Positions 52,676 through 64,000 of a stretch of 64,000 bases of DNA are shown piece by piece. The notes under the pieces were generated by a model. That model was not told where the DNA came from, searched no databases, and saw only the letters and a program-made list of their open reading frames with translations. The position numbers and the translations under genes are program-made. Each line of letters opens with the position of its first letter. Position 1 is the stretch's first letter. The stretch is from an uncultured Alphaproteobacteria bacterium. GTDB taxonomy: Bacteria; Pseudomonadota; Alphaproteobacteria; HIMB59; GCA-002718135. The DNA is taken from the NCBI GenBank assembly GCA_902602695.1, contig CACKRO010000006.1, positions 1 to 64,000 on the forward strand. Reading direction: 5' to 3'.

Positions 52676-53425
52676 TTATAAAACTTTTGAATATTCTTTT
52701 AATATAGACTTGTACATCTTAAGAGAGGATCTATACCAATTTAATTGATCAATTGAAGAAATACTTATAACCCCCTTACCAGATCCAACCAAAAGTATTT
52801 CACTGTATTCATAAAAGTTAGATATCAGAATATCTATTTTTTTAATCTTGTATGGAATTGTTTTAGTTAAATATGATAAAGTTATTCCAAAGTAATATGA
52901 ATTCTTCGGAATAAATAATTGATTATTTTTTACAAAAATTAAGTTTGTGGTCGACCCCTCTAAAATCTTACTCTTATTATAAAAAAGAATTTCTTCTTTT
53001 TGTAAATTAATTTTTTTTTGTAAAGAAAGTATTTTTTTATATTGTAAGTTTTTAAAAGAAGGTAAGCTTCTTTGGTATCTATAGATATGAGCAGTAAAGT
53101 TTTTTTGCTCTTTATTTCTTTTTCGCAAAGATAAAGAAATTAATTTTTTTGTAACTGCCACTCTTAATAAGTGATCATAGTTTTTAATTTTAGAATTAGT
53201 ATTTATAAAATTAATTAGAAATTGTTTTGAAATTTTAAAACTAATACCAAAGAATTTTGAGTCTTTGTTAAGTTTTTTTAAATGTTGATCTATTAAAACT
53301 AAGTTTGGTTTTTTTCCTGATATCCTTATAGTTGTAAAAACACCATTATATCCCCATAGAGAATTAAACTTTACATTTTTTAAATCTTTAACGTGATATG
53401 ATTTTTTTAATAAGATATTTTCCAT
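52676..53425 (-). CDS. pabC: Class IV aminotransferase, probably aminodeoxychorismate lyase PabC
   Basis: A 249-residue PLP fold-type IV protein. YNGVFTTIRISGKK matches the family start and KILEGSTTNLIFVKN the cofactor-binding segment (EGSTSN type). It overlaps pabA by 38 bases, making it the likely lyase giving p-aminobenzoate. The sequence is divergent and rich in Lys and Asn, so the call leans on context. Confidence 0.78.
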   Translation of the reverse strand: MENILLKKSYHVKDLKNVKFNSLWGYNGVFTTIRISGKKPNLVLIDQHLKKLNKDSKFFGISFKISKQFLINFINTNSKIKNYDHLLRVAVTKKLISLSLRKRNKEQKNFTAHIYRYQRSLPSFKNLQYKKILSLQKKINLQKEEILFYNKSKILEGSTTNLIFVKNNQLFIPKNSYYFGITLSYLTKTIPYKIKKIDILISNFYEYSEILLVGSGKGVISISSIDQLNWYRSSLKMYKSILKEYSKVL

Positions 53426-53945
53426 TGGGAGTTAAAAAAGAGTCTGGGTGAAACTGAAATCCATATACTTGATTAATATCATCTTCAATTGCCATTGCCA
53501 CGTTTGTTTTTGCACAACGCATTGTGATTGTCATTGATTTTGAAATAAATGGCTCTTCTAATTTAAGTGAATGATATCTGCCACCGAGGAGATCGGCATT
53601 TTTTTTAAAAATTGATTTGTTACTTATAATTTTTATACGACTTTGATAACCATGTAAGATATTTTTTTGTTGAACTATTTTACCTCCTTCAGAGTGCACT
53701 ATGTGTTGGAAACCTAGGCAGATTCCGAGAATTTTTTTCTTTCCCTTATATTTTTTATAAATCTCTGAAGTTAAGGGATAATCTTTTGGTTCACCGGGCC
53801 CAGGTGAAAGAACTATTGTTGTAGCTTTACGAAGTTTTTTATAATTAATTTCATAGTAATTAGATACAACAGTCGGCTCGATACTATCCAATAAATGTGC
53901 AAGATTGTATGTAAATGAATCTTCATGATCGATTAAATAAATCAT
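53388..53945 (-). CDS. pabA: Aminodeoxychorismate synthase glutamine amidotransferase PabA
   Basis: A 185-residue class I glutamine amidotransferase. LIDHEDSFTYNL, LSPGPGEPKDYP, nucleophile Cys76 (GICLGFQH) and GFQFHPDSF are present. The usual Glu of the Cys-His-Glu triad (HPES) is Asp here (HPDS). Overlap of one base with pabB and 38 with pabC shows tight coupling. It supplies ammonia to PabB. Confidence 0.9.
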   Translation of the reverse strand: MIYLIDHEDSFTYNLAHLLDSIEPTVVSNYYEINYKKLRKATTIVLSPGPGEPKDYPLTSEIYKKYKGKKKILGICLGFQHIVHSEGGKIVQQKNILHGYQSRIKIISNKSIFKKNADLLGGRYHSLKLEEPFISKSMTITMRCAKTNVAMAIEDDINQVYGFQFHPDSFLTPNGKYLIKKIISR

Positions 53946-55150
53946 TAATTAAACAAATCTAATAGAGATTTAGCCTTTATATAATTTTCATTATATTCTT
54001 TTTTTGCAGTGCTTCCCAATATTACTCCACTAGCAACAGATAACTCAATAGCATTTTTAAAATTAAGTAGTGTCCTTATCATTATATTAAAACGCATATC
54101 TCCATTCGAATGTATGATACCAAAACTACCAGTATAAATATTTCTATCAGATTTTTCTTTTTTATTTAAAAGTTGAATAGTGCTTATTTTTGGACAACCA
54201 ATAACTGATCCACCAGGCATTAACGATGAGATTATGTCATGGTTAGTTATTTTGTTTTTCAAAACACCTTTGATTGTTGTAACGTAATGGAAGAGATCTC
54301 TATATTCTTCAACTGTTTTTAATTTATCTATTTTTACAGAACCAGTTTTACAAATTTTTGAAAGATCGTTTCTTTCCATGTCCACTATCATATTGTGTTC
54401 TTTAGTTTCTTTTTCATTTCTTCTAAAAAAAGCCAATGCTTTATTATGATTTATTTTTTTCGTTTTTCTTAAAGTACCTGCAATAGGTTTAGTTTTTATC
54501 AGATCTCCTTTTTTTAATAACAGTGTTTCAGGTGAGCAACTAATAATACTATAACCTTTATCTCTAATTAGAAAACTTTCAGGAGATTCATTTATTTGCA
54601 TTAATTTCCAGAAAAGATCTATCGCGTTTATATTGCCTTTTTTTGAGTAAGTCTGAGCAATTTTTATTTGATAAGTTTTCCCTTGCTTAATATTTTTTGA
54701 GAAATCATCAAACAGCTTAGAGTACTGTTGTAGAGTTAAATTTAAATTAAAATTCTTATTTAATTTCGAGTATTTTTTTGTATTAGTTTTAATATTTCTA
54801 AAATTGGTTTTGGTACTTTTAATTATAATTTTTTTACCAATACTAATTTTTGTTTTAGGTTTATAAAAAAGTCCACTATAAAAATTTGTAGTTTTTTGTT
54901 TTGGAAGTTTTATTCCAATATTATCACAAAGTAGTTTGTATCCAAAAAAACCTATGTAACAATTTAAACCGTCAATACTTGAGCTCTTTTCTTTAGATTG
55001 TGTATTTAAAAATTTTTTTATATTTTTTTTATCTACAATTATTTTTTTAGAAAAATCGGTATATACGTCAAAGCCATTATCATTTTTATAAATAATGATA
55101 GACTTATCAGATTGATATAATTTATCTAAATATTCGTTATTGTTCAGCAC
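53945..55150 (-). CDS. pabB: Aminodeoxychorismate synthase component I PabB
   Basis: A 401-residue chorismate-binding enzyme forming 4-amino-4-deoxychorismate. Signature segments: KPIAGTLRKTK (Lys that marks ADC synthases), RNEKETKEHNMIVDMERNDL, MPGGSVIGCPK and YTGSFGIIHSNG. The PIAGT motif and pabA/pabC neighbours favour PabB over TrpE. It is the first gene of the six-gene folate run. Confidence 0.92.
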   Translation of the reverse strand: MLNNNEYLDKLYQSDKSIIIYKNDNGFDVYTDFSKKIIVDKKNIKKFLNTQSKEKSSSIDGLNCYIGFFGYKLLCDNIGIKLPKQKTTNFYSGLFYKPKTKISIGKKIIIKSTKTNFRNIKTNTKKYSKLNKNFNLNLTLQQYSKLFDDFSKNIKQGKTYQIKIAQTYSKKGNINAIDLFWKLMQINESPESFLIRDKGYSIISCSPETLLLKKGDLIKTKPIAGTLRKTKKINHNKALAFFRRNEKETKEHNMIVDMERNDLSKICKTGSVKIDKLKTVEEYRDLFHYVTTIKGVLKNKITNHDIISSLMPGGSVIGCPKISTIQLLNKKEKSDRNIYTGSFGIIHSNGDMRFNIMIRTLLNFKNAIELSVASGVILGSTAKKEYNENYIKAKSLLDLFN

Positions 55151-55178
55151 TGGATTCTATTATAATTAGGATACTTAT

Positions 55179-55601
55179 ATGAAAACTATTTTAACTAAAA
55201 TATTCTTTTTTTGCTTATCCGTCACATGGTCATCTTATCTTTATGGTCATGGAACAATAATTTTTCCCAATGTTGAACATGGAGAGGGATATATAGATGT
55301 TAAAATATATGACTCTAAAGAGAGTTTTTTAGATGAGGAATTAGCTATTGAGAGTGTGAGGAAAAGAGTTCAAAAAGGTGAGGTTGTTGTCCCTTTAAGT
55401 AAAATACATGAAGGAAAAATTGCAATAGTTGCCTATCATGATGAAGATTCTAATGGAGAATTAAAGACGGGATTATTTTGGCGACCAAAAGAAGGTTTTG
55501 CTTTTAGCAATAATTATCAGCCTAAAGGTCCTCCATCTTTTGAAAAAGCATCAATTATTTTAGTTCACGGCGAACCCGTGGTAATAGAACTTAATTATTA
55601 A
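55179..55601 (+). CDS. Exported DUF2141 family protein
   Basis: A 140-residue secreted protein with a signal peptide (about 1-23, cut near YGHG). AIVAYHDEDSNGELKTG and PKEGFAFSNNYQPKGPPSFEKA are the DUF2141 hallmarks (usually HDEN.NGKLD...P.EGYGFSN). The fold is beta-sandwich-like; function is unknown. It diverges from pabB and leads into cysS. Confidence 0.85.
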   Translation: MKTILTKIFFFCLSVTWSSYLYGHGTIIFPNVEHGEGYIDVKIYDSKESFLDEELAIESVRKRVQKGEVVVPLSKIHEGKIAIVAYHDEDSNGELKTGLFWRPKEGFAFSNNYQPKGPPSFEKASIILVHGEPVVIELNY

Positions 55602-55611
55602 AAAAATATTG

Positions 55612-56994
55612 ATGTCATTACAATTACAGAACACACTAAGTGGTAAAAAAGAATTATTTAAACCAGTTAATCCTGATCATGTAAGAATTTATGCATGTGG
55701 TCCAACTGTTTATAATTTTGCACATATTGGAAATGCGAGAATGGCAGTGGTTAACGATTTATTAGTTCGTGTTTTAAAAACCCAGTATAAGAAAGTAACA
55801 TATGTATCTAACATCACCGATATTGATGATAAAATTATAGATGCGTCTAAGGAAACTGGTGAGGACATCAGTGTTATTACATCAAAATATACTGAGATAT
55901 ACAATAATGATATGAGTGCCCTTGGTGTAAACCTTCCTGATATTCAACCAAGAGCAACTGATCATATAAAAGAAATGATTGAGTTAATAAAAAAATTAAT
56001 TGAGGAAGAGAAAGCTTATGAAAAAGAAGGGCATGTTTTATTTCATGTACCAGCTTTTGAGAATTATGGAATTCTTTCAAAAAGAAATAGAGATGAACAA
56101 ATAGCTGGAAGTCGTGTTGAGGTTGCACCTTTTAAAAAAGATCCAGCTGATTTTATTTTGTGGAAACCTTCCCCTTCTCCACTGCCAGGTTGGGATTCAC
56201 CTTGGGGATTTGGAAGACCGGGATGGCATTTAGAATGTTCTGTAATGTCAGAAAAATCCCTGGGCCTACCTTTTGATATTCATAGTGGTGGTATAGATTT
56301 AGTATTTCCTCATCACGAAAATGAAATAGCTCAAACTTGTTCAATTTCTGAAAATAAACATCCTGAGGATTTTGCAACTTTTTGGTTTCACAATGGTTTT
56401 GTTAATGTTGAGGGTGAAAAAATGTCGAAATCGATTGGTAATATAAGACTAGTTCACGAACTTAATAAAAAATATAAAGGAGAAGTTTTACGACTAACAT
56501 TATTATCAGCTCACTATAAACAGCCATTAAACTGGACTGAAGACATCATTGAACAAAATAGTAAAATGATTGATAGACTTTATAGAGTACTATTAGAACT
56601 ATCAGAAGTTGAAATAGATTCTAAGATACCTTCTGAGTCAATAATGGAATCAATTTTAGATGATTTAAACACGCCAAAAGTAATTGCAAAACTTAATGAG
56701 GAAGCAAATGATGTTTCATCTGCATCTGATGAAAGAAAAAGAGAAATAAAAAATAATCTCCTATCAGCCGGCAAAATATTAGGTATTCTTGAGAATGATC
56801 CAAGTAGTTGGTTGGGTTATAATCAAAAAAATACTGAAAATACTGAAGAAATTGAAAGGTTGATAAATGAACGCAATGAAGCTAGACGCAGTAAAAATTT
56901 TAATTTGGCTGATAGTATAAGGGACATATTAAAAGATAAAGGTATAGAAATAGAAGATACTGATAAAGGAACGATTTGGCGGAAATCTAAATGA
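55612..56994 (+). CDS. cysS: Cysteinyl-tRNA synthetase
   Basis: A 460-residue class I synthetase. [10 protein letters not shown] (HIGH motif), the zinc/tRNA-binding WHLECSVMS and [15 protein letters not shown], and KMSKSIGN are all present. I take the ATG giving MSLQLQN; a TTG directly before it would only add one residue. It ends in a 4-base overlap with thrS. Confidence 0.96.
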   Translation: MSLQLQNTLSGKKELFKPVNPDHVRIYACGPTVYNFAHIGNARMAVVNDLLVRVLKTQYKKVTYVSNITDIDDKIIDASKETGEDISVITSKYTEIYNNDMSALGVNLPDIQPRATDHIKEMIELIKKLIEEEKAYEKEGHVLFHVPAFENYGILSKRNRDEQIAGSRVEVAPFKKDPADFILWKPSPSPLPGWDSPWGFGRPGWHLECSVMSEKSLGLPFDIHSGGIDLVFPHHENEIAQTCSISENKHPEDFATFWFHNGFVNVEGEKMSKSIGNIRLVHELNKKYKGEVLRLTLLSAHYKQPLNWTEDIIEQNSKMIDRLYRVLLELSEVEIDSKIPSESIMESILDDLNTPKVIAKLNEEANDVSSASDERKREIKNNLLSAGKILGILENDPSSWLGYNQKNTENTEEIERLINERNEARRSKNFNLADSIRDILKDKGIEIEDTDKGTIWRKSK

Positions 56995-58916
56995 GTGAAA
57001 AGATAATAATTACATTCCCAGATGGAAATAAAAAAGAAGTTGATAAAGGCATTAGTGGTCTAGATTTAGCTTCACAAATTTCTAAATCTCTTGCCAAAGA
57101 GTCAGTCGCTATAAAAATTAATAATGAAATAAAAGATATTAGTTTGCCTATTAATGGTGATGCGTCAGTAGCAATTTTAAAAAGAGATAGTGATGAAGCC
57201 CTTGAATTAATTCGGCATGACTGCGCTCATGTAATGGCAGAAGCTGTACAAGAATTATTCCCGGGAACACAAGTTACGATTGGTCCAGCTATTGAAAATG
57301 GTTTTTATTATGATTTTGCAAGAGATGAACCTTTTACTGTTGCTGATCTTCCAAAAATTGAAAAGAGAATGCAAGATATAATACAAAGAAATAAAAATTT
57401 TGTAAGAGAAGTATGGTCTAAAGAAGAATCAATAAAACATTTTAAAGATAAGGGTGAGGACTACAAAGTTGAATTAATAAATGATTTACCTAATAATGAG
57501 GAAATCAGTATTTACAAACAGGGTGACTGGTTAGACTTGTGCCGGGGCCCTCACATGGTTTCAACTAAACAAATTGGTAAAGCATTTAAATTAATGAAGG
57601 TTGCTGGTGCTTACTGGCGAGGTGATTCATCCAATGCAATGCTAACAAGAATTTATGGAACGGCATGGGCAACAGAAAAAGATCTTGAACAACACCTTGT
57701 ACAAATTGAAGAAGCAGAGAAAAGAGATCACCGAAAATTAGGACGAGAAATGGACTTATTTCATTTTCAGGAAGAAGCTCCTGGAGCGGTGTTTTGGCAT
57801 CCTAAAGGTTGGACATTATTCCAATCCTTAATAAATTATATGCGAAAGAGACAAGACAATGCAGGTTACGTGGAAACTAATACACCAGACATGATGGATA
57901 AGTCTCTATGGGAAACCTCTGGTCACTGGGATAAATTTAGTGACATGATGTTTAGAACTGAAGCAAAAGACGATAAAATTTATGCAATCAAACCAATGAA
58001 TTGTCCTGGTGCTGTAGAAATATTTAAACAAGGATTAAAAAGTTATAGAGATCTACCATTTCTATTATCTGAGTTTGGAAAAGTACATCGTTATGAACCA
58101 TCGGGTGCCCTTCATGGATTAATGCGAGTGAGAGCATTTACACAAGATGATGCACATATATTTTGTACAGAGGATCAAATTACACAAGAGAGTAAGACGG
58201 TATGTGATCTGATACTTAGTATCTATAAAGATTTCGGTTTTGATAATGTTAGAATTAAATTTTCTGATCGTCCTGAAAAACGTGTTGGAGATGATGCTGT
58301 TTGGGATAAAGCTGAGGCTGCATTAATGCAAGCTATGGAAGCAACAGGCCTTGAGTACTCGCTAAATCCAGGAGAGGGAGCATTTTATGGTCCAAAATTA
58401 GAGTTTGTTTTACGTGATGCAATTGGCAGAGACTGGCAATGCGGCACACTGCAAGTAGATTTAAATTTACCTGGAAGATTGGGAGCTACTTATGTGGGAG
58501 AAGATGGTAATAAAAAAATACCAGTCATGTTACATAGAGCACTATTTGGTTCCTTAGAGAGATTCACCGGTATTCTAATTGAGCATTATGCAGGTCATCT
58601 TCCGTTTTGGCTTTCACCATTGCAAGCAGTAGTTGCTACAATTACATCTGATACTGATGAGTATGCTTACGAGGTACAAAAGGTATTAGTGTCAAAAGGA
58701 ATTAGAGCCAAAATAGATACTCGTAATGAAAAAATTGGTTATAAGATACGTGAACACAGTAATAGCAAAGTGCCAGCAATCATAGCTGTTGGAAAAAAAG
58801 AAGCTCAAGATAAAACAGTGTCTGTTAGAAGAATTGGATCCTCTGAAACAAAGACCTTTAAATTAGAAGATATTGCTACTAGCTTATCTAAAGAAGCAAA
58901 ATCACCAATAGAATAA
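56991..58916 (+). CDS. thrS: Threonyl-tRNA synthetase
   Basis: A 641-residue class II synthetase. TGS domain (about 1-62), editing/SAD domain with [12 protein letters not shown] and [10 protein letters not shown], catalytic motifs [10 protein letters not shown] and [14 protein letters not shown], and the anticodon-binding domain after about 535. Editing residues are intact. It follows cysS in one unit and precedes hemB by three bases. Confidence 0.97.
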   Translation: MSEKIIITFPDGNKKEVDKGISGLDLASQISKSLAKESVAIKINNEIKDISLPINGDASVAILKRDSDEALELIRHDCAHVMAEAVQELFPGTQVTIGPAIENGFYYDFARDEPFTVADLPKIEKRMQDIIQRNKNFVREVWSKEESIKHFKDKGEDYKVELINDLPNNEEISIYKQGDWLDLCRGPHMVSTKQIGKAFKLMKVAGAYWRGDSSNAMLTRIYGTAWATEKDLEQHLVQIEEAEKRDHRKLGREMDLFHFQEEAPGAVFWHPKGWTLFQSLINYMRKRQDNAGYVETNTPDMMDKSLWETSGHWDKFSDMMFRTEAKDDKIYAIKPMNCPGAVEIFKQGLKSYRDLPFLLSEFGKVHRYEPSGALHGLMRVRAFTQDDAHIFCTEDQITQESKTVCDLILSIYKDFGFDNVRIKFSDRPEKRVGDDAVWDKAEAALMQAMEATGLEYSLNPGEGAFYGPKLEFVLRDAIGRDWQCGTLQVDLNLPGRLGATYVGEDGNKKIPVMLHRALFGSLERFTGILIEHYAGHLPFWLSPLQAVVATITSDTDEYAYEVQKVLVSKGIRAKIDTRNEKIGYKIREHSNSKVPAIIAVGKKEAQDKTVSVRRIGSSETKTFKLEDIATSLSKEAKSPIE

Positions 58917-58919
58917 ACA

Positions 58920-59921
58920 ATGAATAACATGCAAGGTAAGTTTCCAAGTACAAGACTTAGACGCAATAGAATGAAAGAATTTTCTCGTCGTTTAGTTGCT
59001 GAAAATACACTTAGTGTTAATGATTTAATTTTACCTCTATTTGTATGCGAGGGAAACAAAGTTGATGATCCTATTAATTCAATGCCTGGTGTTAGCAGAT
59101 ACTCTATTGATAATCTTTTAAATCAAGTAGAGAAAGCTGTTAAATTTAATATTCCTGCTATTGCTATATTTCCACAAATTGAAAGTGATCTTAAAAATTC
59201 TGAGGGAAATTTAGCTGTAGATGAAAATAATTTGGTGTGCAGATCAATTAAAAGTATCAAAAAGGATTTTCCAAATATTGGTATTATATGTGATGTTGCC
59301 TTAGATCCTTTTACTGATCATGGGCATGATGGTTTAGTTATAAGTGATAAAATAGATAATGATAAAACTTTGGAGGTTTTGGAGCAACAGGCTCTAGTCC
59401 AAGCAAATGCTGGTTGTGATGTAATCGCCCCGTCAGATATGATGGATGGAAGAGTTGGAAGAATAAGAACTGCATTAGATTCAAATAACTTAACAGATAC
59501 TCTCATACTTTCTTACGCTGCTAAATATGCTTCAGGTTTTTACGGTCCTTTTAGAGATGCTATAGGCTCTGGTTCTAATTTAGGTAAAGATGGTAAATTA
59601 ACATATCAAATGGATCCATCGAACAGTGATGAAGCAATTAGAGAAGTTGGATTAGATATAAGTGAAGGAGCAGATATGGTAATGGTTAAGCCTGGTATGC
59701 CTTATCTTGATATTATTTCTAGAATAAAATCAGAATTTAGAGTTCCAACCTTTGCCTACCAAGTATCTGGTGAATATTCGATGATAAAAGAGTCAATTAT
59801 TAAAGGTTGGCTCAATGAGAAAGTTATAATGGAATCTCTTTTATCTTTTAAAAGAGCTGGAGCAAATGGTATACTGACTTACTTTGCATTAGAAGCTGCT
59901 GAAAAATTAAAAAATGAGTAA
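58920..59921 (+). CDS. hemB: Delta-aminolevulinic acid dehydratase HemB
   Basis: A 333-residue porphobilinogen synthase in heme synthesis. Active-site lysines lie in [11 protein letters not shown]-region and [12 protein letters not shown]. The metal-binding segment [15 protein letters not shown] has Asp instead of Cys, the Mg-type typical of alphaproteobacteria. It overlaps hisI by 8 bases. Confidence 0.96.
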   Translation: MNNMQGKFPSTRLRRNRMKEFSRRLVAENTLSVNDLILPLFVCEGNKVDDPINSMPGVSRYSIDNLLNQVEKAVKFNIPAIAIFPQIESDLKNSEGNLAVDENNLVCRSIKSIKKDFPNIGIICDVALDPFTDHGHDGLVISDKIDNDKTLEVLEQQALVQANAGCDVIAPSDMMDGRVGRIRTALDSNNLTDTLILSYAAKYASGFYGPFRDAIGSGSNLGKDGKLTYQMDPSNSDEAIREVGLDISEGADMVMVKPGMPYLDIISRIKSEFRVPTFAYQVSGEYSMIKESIIKGWLNEKVIMESLLSFKRAGANGILTYFALEAAEKLKNE

Positions 59922-60387
59922 CATTCAATTTGAAAAAAGAAAATCTATAGAACAAGTTGAGGAATCAAACGAGCTTGCTCCAAAATTTGATTCAAATGGT
60001 CTTATTCCAGTTGTAACAACAGATTTTTCATCTGGCGAACTACTTATGCAAGGCTATATGAATGAAGAAGCTTTTAAAAAAACTATAAGTTTGGGCGAAG
60101 CGGTATATTTTTCTAGAAGTAGAAATACTCTTTGGCATAAAGGTAAAACAAGTGGATTAACTCAAAACATAAAAGAAATAAGAATTGATGATGATCAAGA
60201 TTGTGTTTGGTTAAGAGTTGATGTCAAAGGTGGTGCCAGCTGTCATGTAGGATATAGATCATGTTTTTATAGAAGCATTCCTTTGGATAGTTCTAGCTCT
60301 AAAGTTATTCTTAAATTCGAAGAAAAAGAAAAAGTTTTTGATCCTGAGGAAGTATATAAAGGTGCACCAAATCCTACTAAACTATAA
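59914..60387 (+). CDS. hisI: Phosphoribosyl-AMP cyclohydrolase HisI
   Basis: A 157-residue enzyme of histidine biosynthesis. [27 protein letters not shown] and the zinc cysteines in [24 protein letters not shown] region are present. It is stand-alone (no HisE domain) and no other his genes are near. It carries about 25 extra C-terminal residues relative to the common length. Confidence 0.93.
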   Translation: MSNIQFEKRKSIEQVEESNELAPKFDSNGLIPVVTTDFSSGELLMQGYMNEEAFKKTISLGEAVYFSRSRNTLWHKGKTSGLTQNIKEIRIDDDQDCVWLRVDVKGGASCHVGYRSCFYRSIPLDSSSSKVILKFEEKEKVFDPEEVYKGAPNPTKL

Positions 60388-60977
60388 TGTCAGACAAATT
60401 AAAGTTTATTGAAACTAGTAAACTTCCAACAGATATTGGGGAGTTCACTGTACATGCCTTTACAGATAAAAATGAATCTAAAGATCATTTAGCAATATGT
60501 ATGGGTGACTTGCTTACTGATGAGCCTGTTTTATCAAGAATTCATTCGCAGTGTATTACAGGTGAATCATTTTTTAGTATGAGATGTGATTGTAGATTTC
60601 AACTAACAGAATCATTAAAACAAATTGCCCAAAATGGCAGAGGAGTAATTTTTTATCTTCAGCAAGAAGGAAGAGGTATTGGTCTTTCAAATAAAATTAA
60701 GGCATATAGCTTACAAGACAGAGGACTAGATACCGTTGAAGCTAATCATCAATTAGGATTCAAAGATGATGAGAGAACTTATGAAAATATAGCTGGAATG
60801 GTGAAATATCTAGCAATTAAAAAATTAGACTTGATGACAAATAATCCAAAAAAAATTAAAGCACTTAAAGATATGGGTATTGAGGTAAATCAGAGAATTC
60901 CTCTTTTTTCAAATACTAATAAATATAATGAGAAATATATTTCTACAAAAAAAAGTAAACTTGGTCATTTAATTTAA
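60387..60977 (+). CDS. ribA: GTP cyclohydrolase II RibA
   Basis: A 196-residue monofunctional enzyme starting riboflavin synthesis. RIHSQCITGESFFSMRCDC carries the zinc cysteines and YLQQEGRGIGLSNK the catalytic region. It lacks a RibB domain. It overlaps hisI by one base and its stop directly abuts the GTG of the cupin gene. Confidence 0.94.
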   Translation: MSDKLKFIETSKLPTDIGEFTVHAFTDKNESKDHLAICMGDLLTDEPVLSRIHSQCITGESFFSMRCDCRFQLTESLKQIAQNGRGVIFYLQQEGRGIGLSNKIKAYSLQDRGLDTVEANHQLGFKDDERTYENIAGMVKYLAIKKLDLMTNNPKKIKALKDMGIEVNQRIPLFSNTNKYNEKYISTKKSKLGHLI

Positions 60978-61382
60978 GTGGAAGCAGATAGTTTAATCAC
61001 TAAATTAAATATGATTAGTCACCCTGAGGGTGGACATTATGCTGAAAACTTCAAGAATGATAATGTAAGTCAAATTTATTATTTATTAAAAAAAAATGAA
61101 AAATCTCATTGGCATCGACTAACTAAAAATGAAATATTGCATTTCTATTCAGGAAGTCCTCTAGAAGTTTTTACATCTAGCGATGGAGTTGATTATGAAC
61201 TTTTCTCCTTAGGATTAGATTGTAATTATATTTACACGGTACAAGCAAATACGTGGTTTGCTATGCGATCGGCTGGATCTTACAGCTTAATTGGATGCAC
61301 TGTCGCACCTGCTTTTGATTTTAATGATTTTGAGCTTGCCCCTGCGACGTGGCGACCTGAAAAATTCAAAATTGAGTTATAG
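60978..61382 (+). CDS. Cupin family protein, DUF985
   Basis: A 134-residue cupin_5/DUF985 protein. HPEGGHYAENF, SQIYYLLKKNEKSHWHRL and EILHFYSGSPLEVF, FDFNDFELAP are typical. The start is GTG directly after the ribA stop. Members bind sugars or metals in structural work, but the function is unknown. Confidence 0.87.
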   Translation: MEADSLITKLNMISHPEGGHYAENFKNDNVSQIYYLLKKNEKSHWHRLTKNEILHFYSGSPLEVFTSSDGVDYELFSLGLDCNYIYTVQANTWFAMRSAGSYSLIGCTVAPAFDFNDFELAPATWRPEKFKIEL

Positions 61383-61404
61383 TTTTCACTTTTCTTTAAT
61401 TTAA

Positions 61405-61424
61405 ATTCTTTATATATTAAGAAT
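61405..61424. promoter_or_regulatory. Palindrome ATTCTT-N8-AAGAAT upstream of katG
   Basis: A perfect six-base inverted repeat lies 19 bases before the katG ATG, followed by a strong GGAGG ribosome site at 61432-61436. It may be an operator for an oxidative-stress or iron regulator, or part of the -10 region. The regulator is not identifiable. Confidence 0.35.
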
Positions 61425-61442
61425 ATATAACGGAGGTTCTAA

Positions 61443-63578
<2,136 letters not shown>

Positions 63579-63598
63579 AATTAGTTTTAATTAGTTTA

Positions 63599-63623
63599 AA
63601 AGTGGAACTTTAAGTTCCACTTT
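63599..63623. terminator. Bidirectional terminator between katG and the SnoaL-like gene
   Basis: AAAGTGGAAC (63599-63608) pairs with GTTCCACTTT (63614-63623) over a five-base loop, followed by a T-rich run to the right and preceded by an A-rich run to the left. It can serve both convergent genes. Confidence 0.85.
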
Positions 63624-63625
63624 CT

Positions 63626-63946
63626 TTATTTTGGCATATTTGTTGCACCAGTTTCTAAAGAAATTATTTTGCCATCTTTAAATTTATATATGGCCATAAC
63701 AGCCTGAGTGTTTCCATCTTTGAAAGTAACAAAAGAATGGTGTACTCCAATTTCATCATTTTCATACACAATCCTAGACTTATCTTCATTTATATCATCA
63801 CTCATAGCCCAACCAATAACGTCTGATTTTGAGAGTTGATTACCTGAAGAGTGCATTGTAAATTTGAAGTCATCGTGAATAATTTCATTCATTCCTGCTT
63901 CGTCTTTTTCATTAAACACCCTCATGTATTTTTCTAATATAGACAT
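63626..63946 (-). CDS. SnoaL/NTF2-like small protein
   Basis: A 106-residue NTF2-fold protein. YMRVFNEKDEAGMNEIIHDDFKF is the usual helix-strand start of SnoaL-like proteins and AIYKFKDGKIISLETGA the C-terminal strand. It converges on katG. Function unknown; such folds serve as isomerases, hydrolases or binding proteins. Confidence 0.78.
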   Translation of the reverse strand: MSILEKYMRVFNEKDEAGMNEIIHDDFKFTMHSSGNQLSKSDVIGWAMSDDINEDKSRIVYENDEIGVHHSFVTFKDGNTQAVMAIYKFKDGKIISLETGATNMPK

Positions 63947-64000
63947 ATTTTCTCCTAGTATTTTAATTTCTATATAAGTGTTTTTCTGAAATTAGTATTT

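Overview
The window reads as a gene-dense, AT-rich chromosome segment of a marine alphaproteobacterium of the streamlined SAR11/HIMB59/AEGEAN-169 kind. The support is low GC by eye, very short or overlapping gene junctions, a TIGR02300 (FYDLN acid) protein next to a zf-CHCC mini-protein, Mg-type HemB, phosphonate use, plcP-agt lipid remodelling and Irr-like iron boxes. No tRNA, rRNA, IS element, prophage or CRISPR array was seen. Lineage is inferred from gene content only.

Layout. 1-5.4 kb: tRNA/envelope operon on the minus strand (miaB-phoH-ybeY-corC-lnt, lnt cut by the window edge) preceded by rimI-like and tsaB. 6-11.2 kb: polysaccharide deacetylase, Bax-like glucosaminidase, nfuA, trpS (split by a one-base expansion of an A run inside the KMSKS codons) and murJ. 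11.2-20 kb: a phosphate island with phoR-phoB, a divergent PiT-like carrier, SET protein, plcP-agt (phospholipid to glycolipid exchange), aquaglyceroporin plus arsC (arsenic exit), and a DUF47/PiT pair. 19.6-27.3 kb: a phosphonate island with a PhnZ/TmpB-type oxygenase, phnW, and phnA-phnY, mixed with genes of unknown role (AllA-like, class III phosphodiesterase, methyltransferase, a 53-codon open stretch without a start codon). Tandem 11-bp TGTnAC repeats, the architecture of PhoB boxes, lie before the PiT-like gene/phoR, plcP, the DUF47-PiT pair and phoB.

27.6-36.5 kb: transporters, zinc-finger mini-proteins, MsrPQ periplasmic methionine sulfoxide repair, a YejA-like binding protein, adenosine kinase-like and adenosine deaminase genes. 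36.5-44.0 kb: M48 lipoprotein peptidase and an iron locus (FutC on plus; DUF4856, fatty-acid hydroxylase-like protein, FutA and FutB on minus). The 460-bp leader of DUF4856 carries two Irr-box-like palindromes and several hairpins. 44.0-50.4 kb: hsp20 with a sigma-32-type promoter and a ROSE-like RNA thermometer, then nucleoside salvage (cdd-punA-deoA), an O-methyltransferase, and a DUF1800-DUF1501 pair.

50.4-55.2 kb: a very Lys/Asn/Ile-rich block with a complete p-aminobenzoate/folate run (pabB-pabA-pabC-folP-folB-folK) facing a degenerate TrpF-like gene. 55.2-64 kb: cysS-thrS-hemB-hisI-ribA-cupin, katG and a SnoaL-like protein, with a bidirectional terminator after katG. The strongest leads for new biology are the predicted Pho regulon joining phosphate uptake, lipid remodelling, arsenic export and phosphonate use; the Irr/hairpin leader of the iron operon; and the hsp20 thermometer.
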